Of a stretch of DNA of 64,000 nucleotides, positions 36,256-44,482 are shown piece after piece (position 1 is the stretch's first letter; the number at the start of each line of letters is the position of its first letter). The notes beneath the pieces were generated by a model that had not been told where the DNA came from, ran no database searches, and saw only the letters and a list, made by a program, of their open reading frames with translations. Source of the DNA: Thermoguttaceae bacterium (GTDB lineage Bacteria > Planctomycetota > Planctomycetia > Pirellulales > Thermoguttaceae). The position numbers were made by a program, and so were the translations under genes. The stretch covers positions 1-64,000 of the forward strand of contig JAFRAC010000017.1 of NCBI GenBank assembly GCA_017405595.1. Direction: 5' to 3'.

Positions 36256-36485
36256 AAAGGATATTTCTTTCTTTTGGATCTTGTAAAAATGGAGTAAGGC
36301 AGCCCGCCGAGACATCCCGGATATTTCACTTGCCAGAGTGCACAAAGCGGAACCGGAAACGGAGAGCCAGACAACATAAACCGCACGGCCGATTTCCTTA
36401 GAGCCGAAAGAATTTCCGGAATGACCCGGCCGGCCGCCGACGAAAACGAAGCCGCTCTTACATGCGGTCTCTCAAAAAAGCGGTG

Positions 36486-36890
36486 TTACGAGAGAAAATC
36501 AGGGGGACTGCGTCCGGAATGAAGAACCGGTTCTGCGGCAAAAAAGCAGTTCGGTAAATCCACGACCGTGTCAACCGGCATGGCGACAGGGGGAAGGGGT
36601 GCAGATTTGGCGGCAATCGGCGGCTGGGCTAAAAAGTGGCAGAGGAAACAGTGATCTTTATCGTGGATGACCGGAGCTGAGAAGATTCGAATCGGGAACT
36701 CTGAGTCCGCAGAAATATCAGCCCGGTTTTCGGCATCGTGCCCGGCGGGAAGAGCGTGCCCGTGTGAATGGCACAAACAGACTCCTTCTTCCACCAAAAA
36801 AAGGTGAAGACCCCAACCGCCAATCGACGGAATTCCGAAGATCGGCAGAAGAAGCCAAACCCACAGAAGCGACAGTTTCTTGTCGTTCAT
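36486..36890 (-). CDS. Small His/Cys-rich exported protein, first gene of the zinc cluster
   Basis: 134 residues. The hydrophobic N-terminus (LSLLWVWLLLPIFGIPSIGG) acts as signal or anchor. VCLCHSHGHALPAGHD and IHDKDHCFLCHFLAQPP follow, with four Cys and seven His in potential metal-binding spacing. No family is recognised with confidence. The start lies only about 10 nt after the predicted transcription start. It precedes the DUF1559, Cys-rich and znu genes on the same strand, so it may head the regulon. Confidence 0.7.
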   Translation of the reverse strand: MNDKKLSLLWVWLLLPIFGIPSIGGWGLHLFLVEEGVCLCHSHGHALPAGHDAENRADISADSEFPIRIFSAPVIHDKDHCFLCHFLAQPPIAAKSAPLPPVAMPVDTVVDLPNCFFAAEPVLHSGRSPPDFLS

Positions 36891-36906
36891 TCCAAACCTC
36901 GGCTCT

Positions 36907-36934
36907 ATTCTACGAGATCTATGAGATTTGTCAA
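36907..36934 (-). promoter_or_regulatory. Strong promoter at the head of the zinc cluster
   Basis: On the minus strand, a perfect TTGACA (36934-36929), a 16-base spacer and TAGAAT (36912-36907). The spacer contains the palindrome AGATCT within an imperfect dyad, a possible repressor site (for example for a Zur-type regulator); no known Zur box was recognised. Confidence 0.7.
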
Positions 36935-37058
36935 CTCACCGGACTGTGAACCGGAAAATGCCGTAAGGGCAACACTATTCGGAGTTCAGGAAAAGGGTCT
37001 ATCTCGCCGTTTTTTAGGCCATTCGCGCGTTTATCTGGCCTATTTCCCCTGCGGGACG

Positions 37059-37087
37059 TTGAAAAAACAACCGGAGTTTCCTAAACT
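37059..37087 (+). promoter_or_regulatory. Promoter of beta-helix gene 2
   Basis: TTGAAA (37059-37064), a 17-base spacer and TAAACT (37082-37087), 48 bases before the ATG. The arrangement is the same as at the paralogue. Confidence 0.75.
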
Positions 37088-37134
37088 AACAATGGTATTG
37101 TTTTTCTGCTTCCCCTGTAAAAGGAACCCGTTCG

Positions 37135-39474
37135 ATGAAATCTGGTTTCGCGATGTTTCCTGTTTTGCTTATTTGTGCCCTTGCGGTTTCCGTTTCGGGT
37201 GCGCCGCAGATCGGCGCCGGCCCGGTTCCGGCCGATCTTTCCTTTTTGAATGAAACCGAAATCGGTTCCGGCTATGACGGGCAGATGATCGCCGATTGCG
37301 TTCTCGAAGCCGAGGGAGCGACGCTTGTTATTTCCGCTTCCGATATCGCGCTTACCGGACTGCGCCTGAAAGGGGAGAGGAACAGGGTCCGGATTACCGG
37401 CGATCGGGTCACTTTGGAAAACTGCTCATTGGCCGGCGCCGAAACGGTGGTGACCGGGAAAGGCTTTTTTGCGGTCCGGTCCGATTTTGATGAGCTGACG
37501 TTTGCCGAAGAGGCCGCCGATGCCGAAGCTGCGCGGTGTGCGATCGGGGGGGCGGTTGCGGTTCGCGGGAAGAATCAGGTTCTTTACGGGAACCGGTGCA
37601 GGAGGGTCGAGGCCGAGGGTGCGGCGAACCTTTCGGCGGTGAAGAATGAAGGGGAATCGATTACGCTGCGGAACGTCTCCTTTGTGAATCTTTCCGAAAA
37701 CCGCTGGAAGGAGGGAATAGACTATGATGACCGCGGCGCGCTGTGGGGGAGCGATCTGCCCGGCCTGCTCGACGACACGGACCATGCGGGAGCCGACCGG
37801 TCGCGGCTGCCTCAGAACGACAAGACCCGGTTCGGGGAGAGTACTGTCCGGGAAACGATCTATTCCGGCGGGGCGTTCGTCTCGTTGAATGAGTTTTTGG
37901 CGTCGGCGGCGAATTCCTCGGACGAGGAAGTGATCATTCCCGCCGGTATCTATTTGAATGCGGAACCGGTCGTCTTTGCCGACCGGAAGAACCTGACCCT
38001 GGCGGCGTACGGCGCTCTGACACGGTTCAGGAGTTACAGTGTGACGGCGGTCAGAATGACACGTTGCGCCGGGTTTGCGGTGGAAGGGCTTACCACCGAC
38101 CATATGCGTGTTGCCAACGCCCAGGGCACCGTCCTTTCGACAGACGGCGAATCCTTTGTCTGGAAGCCGGATGAGGGGTACGGGTTCGATATTACCGATC
38201 CGGCGTTTTTCAGTCCCACCGGAATCGGGTTGGCGTTTCACCCCGATACCAGACTTCCGTATATGGACTGCTATCAGCTCCATTATGTGAAGAATGAAGA
38301 CGGCACGTTTACCGTGAGCAAAGCGGCCGGTCTTTCTGCCGGCGACCGGTTCACTATCCGCGGTTTGGGCGGCCATGTTTTCGACGTTGCCGATTCCGGA
38401 AATGCCTCATTTTGCGATATGACCATCTGGAGCGGAAGCGCGTTCGCGTTCAACGTCGAGCTGGGTCCCGGCCGTGTTACGATCCTCCGTACCCTTGTGG
38501 TTCCCGGCCCGAAACCGGAGGGCGCCGCTGAGGAGCGTGTGCATTCGACCTGCGATGCCTGCCACTTTTCGAATGTCCGTCTCGGCCCGGTCATCGAAGA
38601 TTCCCTCTTTACCGATATGACCGACGACGGGCTGAATGTCAACGGCCATTACGCCGTGGCCGACGCCTACGATCCGGAAACACGCACCTTTTCGATTGTG
38701 AAAAGCTATACCGTCATGTACGGCACCTATCCTTCGCATACCGCCAGTTATCAGAAAGGGGATAAAGTCCGCGTTCTTTCGCGCGATTTTAAATTGATTG
38801 CCGAAACGACTGCCGAAGGTCCGGTTGAGGAGGGAAAACTCACCGTTTCCGATTCGCTCGAACTGCCGGCTGCCGATGTTATTCTCCAGAATACCAGCGC
38901 GCAGTCGGCCGGTTTTGTTGTCCGCAACACGGCGGTCGAGCGGATCCGCAGCCGCGGACTTCTCATTAAGGCGGGAGACGGCCTTATTGAGCATTGCACG
39001 CTGAAAGATGTCCGTACCGCGGGGGTTCTGGTGACTCCCGAATCGGTGGGGTGGCCGGAGTTCGGGTTCACGTCGAACCTGACAATTCGAAACAATCTGT
39101 TTGTCGGCACCGGTTACGCCGATCCGAAGATCCGCCTCTTCGCCCCGATTTCGGTCTGCGGCGAAAACGTGATCACCCCCGAACCCGCCGGTCAGCTCCA
39201 TCAAAATCTCCTCGTGGAAGGGAACCTGATCCAGGGACGCCGGAACGAAACCGCGATCTGGATTTCACACGTGCGCGGCGGGGTGGTGCGCGGGAATACC
39301 GTGATGGAGCCGGACCCTGCGATTTTTGACGAAGGGGGAACTGACTCGCTCCCCGCTCCCATCGCAGTCGATTCCTCAACCGACGTTCAGTTTTTGGAGA
39401 ACCGTTCACCCGAAGGGGACGGTGTTCCGGTCGACATCTTGGAGGCGGTCGCCAAAATCCGGGTTGGAATGTGA
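37135..39474 (+). CDS. Secreted right-handed beta-helix protein, GH110-like region (paralogue 2)
   Basis: 779 residues. The signal peptide (MKSGFAMFPVLLICALAVSV) is followed by the same order of beta-helix repeats as paralogue 1. The GH110-like block appears as CHFSNVRLGPVIEDSLFTDM then TDDGLNVNGHYA. DNA identity is high over long runs (for example the region coding TLENCSLAGAE and VVTGKGFFAVR), pointing to a recent duplication or gene conversion. The zinc cluster lies between the two copies. Both probably act outside the cell on a polysaccharide; the substrate is unknown. Confidence 0.82.
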   Translation: MKSGFAMFPVLLICALAVSVSGAPQIGAGPVPADLSFLNETEIGSGYDGQMIADCVLEAEGATLVISASDIALTGLRLKGERNRVRITGDRVTLENCSLAGAETVVTGKGFFAVRSDFDELTFAEEAADAEAARCAIGGAVAVRGKNQVLYGNRCRRVEAEGAANLSAVKNEGESITLRNVSFVNLSENRWKEGIDYDDRGALWGSDLPGLLDDTDHAGADRSRLPQNDKTRFGESTVRETIYSGGAFVSLNEFLASAANSSDEEVIIPAGIYLNAEPVVFADRKNLTLAAYGALTRFRSYSVTAVRMTRCAGFAVEGLTTDHMRVANAQGTVLSTDGESFVWKPDEGYGFDITDPAFFSPTGIGLAFHPDTRLPYMDCYQLHYVKNEDGTFTVSKAAGLSAGDRFTIRGLGGHVFDVADSGNASFCDMTIWSGSAFAFNVELGPGRVTILRTLVVPGPKPEGAAEERVHSTCDACHFSNVRLGPVIEDSLFTDMTDDGLNVNGHYAVADAYDPETRTFSIVKSYTVMYGTYPSHTASYQKGDKVRVLSRDFKLIAETTAEGPVEEGKLTVSDSLELPAADVILQNTSAQSAGFVVRNTAVERIRSRGLLIKAGDGLIEHCTLKDVRTAGVLVTPESVGWPEFGFTSNLTIRNNLFVGTGYADPKIRLFAPISVCGENVITPEPAGQLHQNLLVEGNLIQGRRNETAIWISHVRGGVVRGNTVMEPDPAIFDEGGTDSLPAPIAVDSSTDVQFLENRSPEGDGVPVDILEAVAKIRVGM

Positions 39475-39528
39475 GATGAGGCGGAGAAGTGAAGAAGAGG
39501 AGGCTTTCCGGAAGTGCCGAACCTAAAT

Positions 39529-39546
39529 CCCCCGTCTGAAGACGGG
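39529..39546. other. Short GC hairpin downstream of beta-helix gene 2
   Basis: CCCCGTC, TGAA, GACGGGG. No T run follows, so it may be a weak terminator or the foot of a lost insertion element. The surrounding 39475-39770 region contains no recognisable gene. Confidence 0.4.
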
Positions 39547-39769
39547 GATGAGCTGAGTGAGTGTTTTAGCTTTCCGTGGGCGCGAGGGCTCCCCCCCAAT
39601 TAAAGTCAGGGGCTCCCTTTCGCGCGTTGCGCTAAAGGGTTGTTGGGCAGAGAAGATTCCAGTGGTTCTGAAAATCTGAAGCCCGGCTTTTTTAGTGTGC
39701 CGAAGTGAAATGCTCAAGTGAGGGCTCGTTGGTTCGGTTGTTTTCGCACCTTATCATCAATTAGTTGTA

Positions 39770-39870
39770 TAACAAATTATATAATAAATAAGCCTTAAAG
39801 CACTTATTTTCAAGTGTTTTGAGAAAATGATTATATAATAAATTATATAATAAACTTTATAATAAATCTG
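39770..39870. repeat. AT-rich repeat cluster
   Basis: Three exact copies of TTATATAATAAA (39778-39789, 39831-39842, 39843-39854) and a partial fourth (TTATAATAAA near 39858), with an inverted AAGCACTT/AAGTGTTT pair between the first two. About 100 bases are almost GC-free in a GC-rich genome. Confidence 0.75.
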
Positions 39871-39970
39871 CTTTCCGCCCCGTTTGTCCGGCCGTGCCAA
39901 AATGTCTGGAATTGCTGATCGGTTCATCGGGAACTTTCTGCTCTAAAAATGCTGTTTGCACCCCAAAACC

Positions 39971-39999
39971 TTGTTTTTTCTCTCCCATTCAAGTAAAAT
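39971..39999 (+). promoter_or_regulatory. Promoter of the HzsA-related gene
   Basis: TTGTTT (39971-39976), a 17-base spacer and TAAAAT (39994-39999), about 94 bases before the ATG at 40093. Confidence 0.65.
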
Positions 40000-40092
40000 G
40001 GAGAGGTTAGAGACAATTGATCAGGTTTTCGTCTTTGCTCCCGATTCAGGAAATGGGAGGGAAGGCGCCCGCCGACGATACGGAGAGTTTTT

Positions 40093-43000
40093 ATGGGATT
40101 CTTGCACCGCACTAAAGCCGCCCTTGCCGGCATTTGCATCCTTGTTCTGGCCCTTTCCCGCGCGGCGGCCGATCCGTGGGGGGAACGCGATCTCGAAAAG
40201 GGATTTACCGACTGGCTGGGCGCCGACTGGGTGATGCAGGACGGCGGCGATCCGGGCGCGATTTTCACTTCCGAAGAGTTTACCGAGGCGGAAATCAGCG
40301 TGATCCGAAAGGCCGCCGAGGAGCTCGCCGAATATGACCGGTCCCTTGCCGACGAAAAACTTGCCGCCGCCGAGGAAATGGCTGCCGCCCAGGTGTCGGC
40401 CAGCGATCCCCGCTGGAAAGAGCTCTACCTCGATATCTGCTGGGCGCGCCGCGGTTATCGGCTCGAAACCCCCATTGAAGAGACTCCGGTCATCGTTTTC
40501 ACGAAACATTACGTGTTAGGTGCGAGCCATTACGCCTATACTGAAGATGTCAGCGATGAAGAGTTCAAAGACATTAGTGTCAACCGCCGGCCGGGCGGCC
40601 AGCTCTGCACGCTGACGATTAATCCCGACGGCACGACCGAGACGAAGGTCCTCTACGAGGTGATGGACGGTTCGATCCGCGACCCCGACGTCTCTTACGA
40701 TGGGAAACGGATCATCTTTTCGATGAGAACCAGTTTTACTGAAGACGACTATCATCTTTACGAATACTCTCTCGAAACCGGCCAGGTGCGTCAGATCACT
40801 TTCGGCGCGGGTGTTGCCGATATCGAACCGGCGTATCTGCCGAACGGCGATATTGTTTTCGATTCGACCCGCGGCATTCAGCTGACCGACTGCTGGTGGA
40901 CCGAAGTCTCGAACATTTTTATGTGCGACGGCGACGGCCGGTTCCTGCGCCGGATCACGTTCGACCAGGTTACGGTCAACTATCCGAAACCCCTTTCCGA
41001 CGGGCGGATTCTCTACACACGCTGGGATTATAACGACCGCGGCCATACTTTCCCGCAGCCCCTCTTTGTGATGAATGCCGACGGAACCGCGCAGACCGAG
41101 TTTTACGGGAACAATTCCTTCTTTCCGACCTCGATTCTGCACGCGCGGGGAATTCCGAATTCCGGCAGTAAAGCGGTGGGGATCGCCGCCGGGCACCACA
41201 CCTATCAGCACGGCAAACTGATCATGATCGACCGCACGAAGGGGACCCAGGAGAACCAGGGCGCGACGTTGATCGCCCCGGAACGGGAAACCCCGGCTGA
41301 CCGGATCGATGTTTACGGGCAGGACGGCGAGCTTTTCGCCTATCCGTATCCGCTGAGCGATTCGGAGTTTATCGTGACCTATAACCCGATCGGCCGGAAG
41401 GACTGGTATAAAACGCCGTTCGGTGTCTACTGGTTCGATATTGACGGACGCCGCGAACTGCTGGCGTTCGATCCGGCGATCAGCTGCAACCAGCCGGTTC
41501 CGCTTGCCGAACGTGAGAAGCCCCTTTCCCGCCCCTCGGATGTCGATTACTCGAAATCGACCGGCCGCTACTATGTGCAGAACGTGTACGAGGGGCCGGG
41601 ACTCAACGGGATCGAGCCGGGAACGATCAAGTCGATCCGGATCGTTTCGCTTCTGTACCGCCCCTGCGGTCTGGGATACAACTGGAACTGGGGGGAAGTG
41701 AGCGATTCGAACGTCTCGACCCCCGTTTCGATTAACGGCACCTGGGACGCAAAAAAGGTGATCGGCGAGGTGCCGGTCGAGGCCGACGGTTCCGCCTATT
41801 TCGAGGTTCCCGCGCGTACGCCGCTCTACTTCCAGCTCCTCGACGAAAACCACGACACGGTTCAGACGATGCGAAGCTGGTCGACTCTGCAGCCGGGGGA
41901 ACTGTTCGGCTGCGTCGGCTGCCATGAACCGAAAGACAACATCATGGCGAACACCTCGGGGCAGACGACCGACGCGCTCAAGAAGCCGATCGCGATTCCG
42001 CAGAATTTCTACGAACCGGGACCCGGTTACCGGCAGAACGACGGGTTCAGCTACATTCGCGATATTCAGCCGATCTTCGACCGGAACTGCGTCTCGTGCC
42101 ATGACGGAAGCGGGTCGGCTCCCGCGCCGAATCTGACCGCCGACAATCATCCGATCGAGGAAACCACCGGTCTGAAACCGGAACGCGATTTCAGCGAATC
42201 GTATTATCAGCTTGTCGACGGCGGCGGGAAGAACAGAAAGTATGTCGACTGGCCCGACATTCATTCGCCTCCCTATCTGATGAAAGCGCCGGTCGCGGGC
42301 GCGGCAAACAGCCCGATGATGAAGATGCTCCGCGAACACTCCGGATCGCATGCCGGTGTGGTTCTTTCCGAGACCGATATGCGGAAGATTGCCCTTTGGA
42401 TCGACCTGTTCGTTCCTTACTGCGGATCGTACGACGAGGCGAATACGTGGAATATTCATGAAAAAGCGCTCTACGAGTTTTACACGAAAAAGCGGCAGGC
42501 GGCCGAGGCGATCGAAAAAGTGAATATCGAGAAGCTGATCCAGACCGCCGCGGGTGCGCCGGCTCCCGATCCGGTCACGTTCCCCCGGTTCGCGTTCGGC
42601 GGCGTCGATTTCAAAGATAAATACCGCGCCGATTGGGTGGCGCGGGCGATTCCCGCGACGACTCAAAAGTCGGGGGACGAAAATGTGTACCGCAACCTGG
42701 CGCTGAATCCGAACGACGTTCAGGGAACCGAGCCGGTTACCTATCCGCATGCCTGGACGAACAGCGAGTCGGAATACCTGGCGGCGAACAGCGCCGCTTC
42801 GGCGATCGACGGCGATGCGCCGCAGGGGGGCGCCGCATGGCGGCCGAACTGCCGCCGCGACGCGTTTCTGGAGATCGATTTGGGGCATGAGGCGGTTGTC
42901 GATCGAATCGACGTTGTCTTTGACCTGAACGAAGAGGGCGCCGATGTCTGGACCGAGGGGAAACTCGAGTTTTCGGACGGAAGTTCGGTTGACCTTCATT

Positions 43001-43140
43001 TCGACCGTACCGCCGAAAAGCAGTCGGTCACTTTCGAGAAACACGAAACGTCCTCGGTACGCCTGACCGGTCTGCGCTGTGAAAAACTCGCTTCTCCGAA
43101 AGGGATCGCCGAACTCGAAGTTTGGGGCGTTTCGAAGTAA
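40093..43140 (+). CDS. HzsA-related dihaem protein with TolB-like propeller and F5/8-type C domain
   Basis: 1015 residues. The signal peptide is GFLHRTKAALAGICILVLAL. A TolB/WD-type beta-propeller spans about 130-480 (SYDGKRIIFSMRT, YLPNGDIVFDSTRG, MNADGTAQTEFYG). Two c-type haem sites follow: CVGCH (residues 607-611) and CVSCH (666-670). The C-terminal 130 residues form a discoidin/F5/8-like carbohydrate-binding domain (AASAIDGDAPQGGAAW). The propeller-plus-cytochrome design is that of the hydrazine synthase alpha-subunit relatives (HzsA-related) common in PVC bacteria that do not make hydrazine. The true activity is unknown. It is likely periplasmic and needs the cytochrome c maturation to which the CcsA-like gene at 45766 may contribute. 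Confidence 0.85.
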   Translation: MGFLHRTKAALAGICILVLALSRAAADPWGERDLEKGFTDWLGADWVMQDGGDPGAIFTSEEFTEAEISVIRKAAEELAEYDRSLADEKLAAAEEMAAAQVSASDPRWKELYLDICWARRGYRLETPIEETPVIVFTKHYVLGASHYAYTEDVSDEEFKDISVNRRPGGQLCTLTINPDGTTETKVLYEVMDGSIRDPDVSYDGKRIIFSMRTSFTEDDYHLYEYSLETGQVRQITFGAGVADIEPAYLPNGDIVFDSTRGIQLTDCWWTEVSNIFMCDGDGRFLRRITFDQVTVNYPKPLSDGRILYTRWDYNDRGHTFPQPLFVMNADGTAQTEFYGNNSFFPTSILHARGIPNSGSKAVGIAAGHHTYQHGKLIMIDRTKGTQENQGATLIAPERETPADRIDVYGQDGELFAYPYPLSDSEFIVTYNPIGRKDWYKTPFGVYWFDIDGRRELLAFDPAISCNQPVPLAEREKPLSRPSDVDYSKSTGRYYVQNVYEGPGLNGIEPGTIKSIRIVSLLYRPCGLGYNWNWGEVSDSNVSTPVSINGTWDAKKVIGEVPVEADGSAYFEVPARTPLYFQLLDENHDTVQTMRSWSTLQPGELFGCVGCHEPKDNIMANTSGQTTDALKKPIAIPQNFYEPGPGYRQNDGFSYIRDIQPIFDRNCVSCHDGSGSAPAPNLTADNHPIEETTGLKPERDFSESYYQLVDGGGKNRKYVDWPDIHSPPYLMKAPVAGAANSPMMKMLREHSGSHAGVVLSETDMRKIALWIDLFVPYCGSYDEANTWNIHEKALYEFYTKKRQAAEAIEKVNIEKLIQTAAGAPAPDPVTFPRFAFGGVDFKDKYRADWVARAIPATTQKSGDENVYRNLALNPNDVQGTEPVTYPHAWTNSESEYLAANSAASAIDGDAPQGGAAWRPNCRRDAFLEIDLGHEAVVDRIDVVFDLNEEGADVWTEGKLEFSDGSSVDLHFDRTAEKQSVTFEKHETSSVRLTGLRCEKLASPKGIAELEVWGVSK

Positions 43141-43176
43141 ACCGCATGGCCGTTCTCTCGTGAGGGGATTTTTCGC

Positions 43177-44454
43177 GTGAACCGGCGCCGATTTGCCTGT
43201 ATCGCGGGCCTGATTCTGATTCTGGCTTTCGCGCTCCGCCTTGGCGGAGCGGTCGGCTGGCAGAGGTTTGTCGATATGCGCGGCTCGGCGCCGTTTTTTT
43301 TCGGCGACAGCGATTCCTACTGGCAGCTCGGCCGCGCCCTGGCCGCGGGGGCGCCCTATGAGCACGACCCGGTCCGGCACTGGAAGGTGTTTCGGATGCC
43401 GGGCTATCCGGTCCTTCTGGCCCCTCTTTTTCTCGTGTGGAATGAGCCGCCCGTTCTGGCCGCTCGGCTTGAAAATGTTTTGCTGGGGGTTCTGACGGTC
43501 TTTCTGACCGGCCTGCTGGCCCGCGCGCTATTCCGCAGCCGGCGTGTAACATTATTGGCGATGCTCCTGGCGGCGGCCCTGCCGGAACTTGTGTTTCAGC
43601 CGGCCGGTGTCCTTTCGGAAGAGCTCTTCTGCGCGGCAAACCTTGCGCTGACGCTGATGATGATCAAATGGGTTCAGAGCCGGCTGTCGATTAACTGGGG
43701 GGCCGGGATCGGCCTGTTTTGGGCATTGACCGTTTACGTCCGGCCCGATGCGCTTCTTTGGCCCCCTTTTGCCGCGCTGGCGGTTTTGCTGCTGCGTGAC
43801 ACGCGCGCGGTGGCAGCGGCCCGCGCGCGCAGCGCGGCTTGCGGCGTTTTCGCGGCGGTTTTCGTTTTCGCGGCGCTGATGACCCCCTGGTGGGTGCGCA
43901 ACGCGCGGCTGACCGGTCATTTTGTTCCGGCCACACTCCAGATCGGCGCGAGTCTCTACGACGGCCTTTCCCCGGCCGCCGACGGGGGGAGCGAGATGAG
44001 CTTTGTCGACGAGTTCCGCCGCCGGGCCGAGCTGAACGCCAATGGGGAATGTGATGAATTTCTTCTCGACCGTTCAATGAAAAAAGCCGCGCTCGCCTGG
44101 GCGAAAGAGAACCCCGCCGGGGTTTTGCGGCTGGCGGGAATCAAGTTGATCCGGCTCTGGAACATCTTTCCGAACGAGCCGGCGTTTTCGGGTCTTCCCG
44201 CAAAACTGGTGATCGTCCTCACGTTTTTTCCGCTCTTCCTTTTTGCCCTTGCGGGCGCGTTTCGGTTCCGGCGCTTTCCTCTCACGCGCCTCCTGTGGCT
44301 TCCCGCGGTTTACCTGACACTCCTTCACGTGATCTTCGTCGCCTCGCTCCGGTACCGCGCTCCGATCCTCCCCCATCTGGCGGTTCTCGCCGCCGCGGCG
44401 CTGATTAAGCCGCGTTCAACTTCGGAGGGGTCTGATCCGTCTAAGCCGGTATAG
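43177..44454 (+). CDS. GT-C type glycosyltransferase (family 39/ArnT-like)
   Basis: 425 residues with about nine to eleven membrane helices. The first lumenal loop carries FFGDSDSYWQLGRAL, the acidic site typical of polyprenyl-phosphate-sugar dependent GT-C enzymes, followed by MPGYPVLLAP. YVRPDALLWPP and the conserved WWVRNARLTG are also family-like. It would transfer a sugar from a lipid carrier to lipid or protein at the outer face of the inner membrane. The start is GTG at 43177, with GAGGGG upstream. Confidence 0.82.
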   Translation: MNRRRFACIAGLILILAFALRLGGAVGWQRFVDMRGSAPFFFGDSDSYWQLGRALAAGAPYEHDPVRHWKVFRMPGYPVLLAPLFLVWNEPPVLAARLENVLLGVLTVFLTGLLARALFRSRRVTLLAMLLAAALPELVFQPAGVLSEELFCAANLALTLMMIKWVQSRLSINWGAGIGLFWALTVYVRPDALLWPPFAALAVLLLRDTRAVAAARARSAACGVFAAVFVFAALMTPWWVRNARLTGHFVPATLQIGASLYDGLSPAADGGSEMSFVDEFRRRAELNANGECDEFLLDRSMKKAALAWAKENPAGVLRLAGIKLIRLWNIFPNEPAFSGLPAKLVIVLTFFPLFLFALAGAFRFRRFPLTRLLWLPAVYLTLLHVIFVASLRYRAPILPHLAVLAAAALIKPRSTSEGSDPSKPV

Positions 44455-44482
44455 CTGCCCTGGGGCGAGTAGAAAATGTTTG

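Noticed and set aside
40516..43380. Long minus-strand open frame opposite the HzsA-related gene
   Set aside because: Same reason: the sense strand has clear domains and haem motifs, the antisense frame has none.
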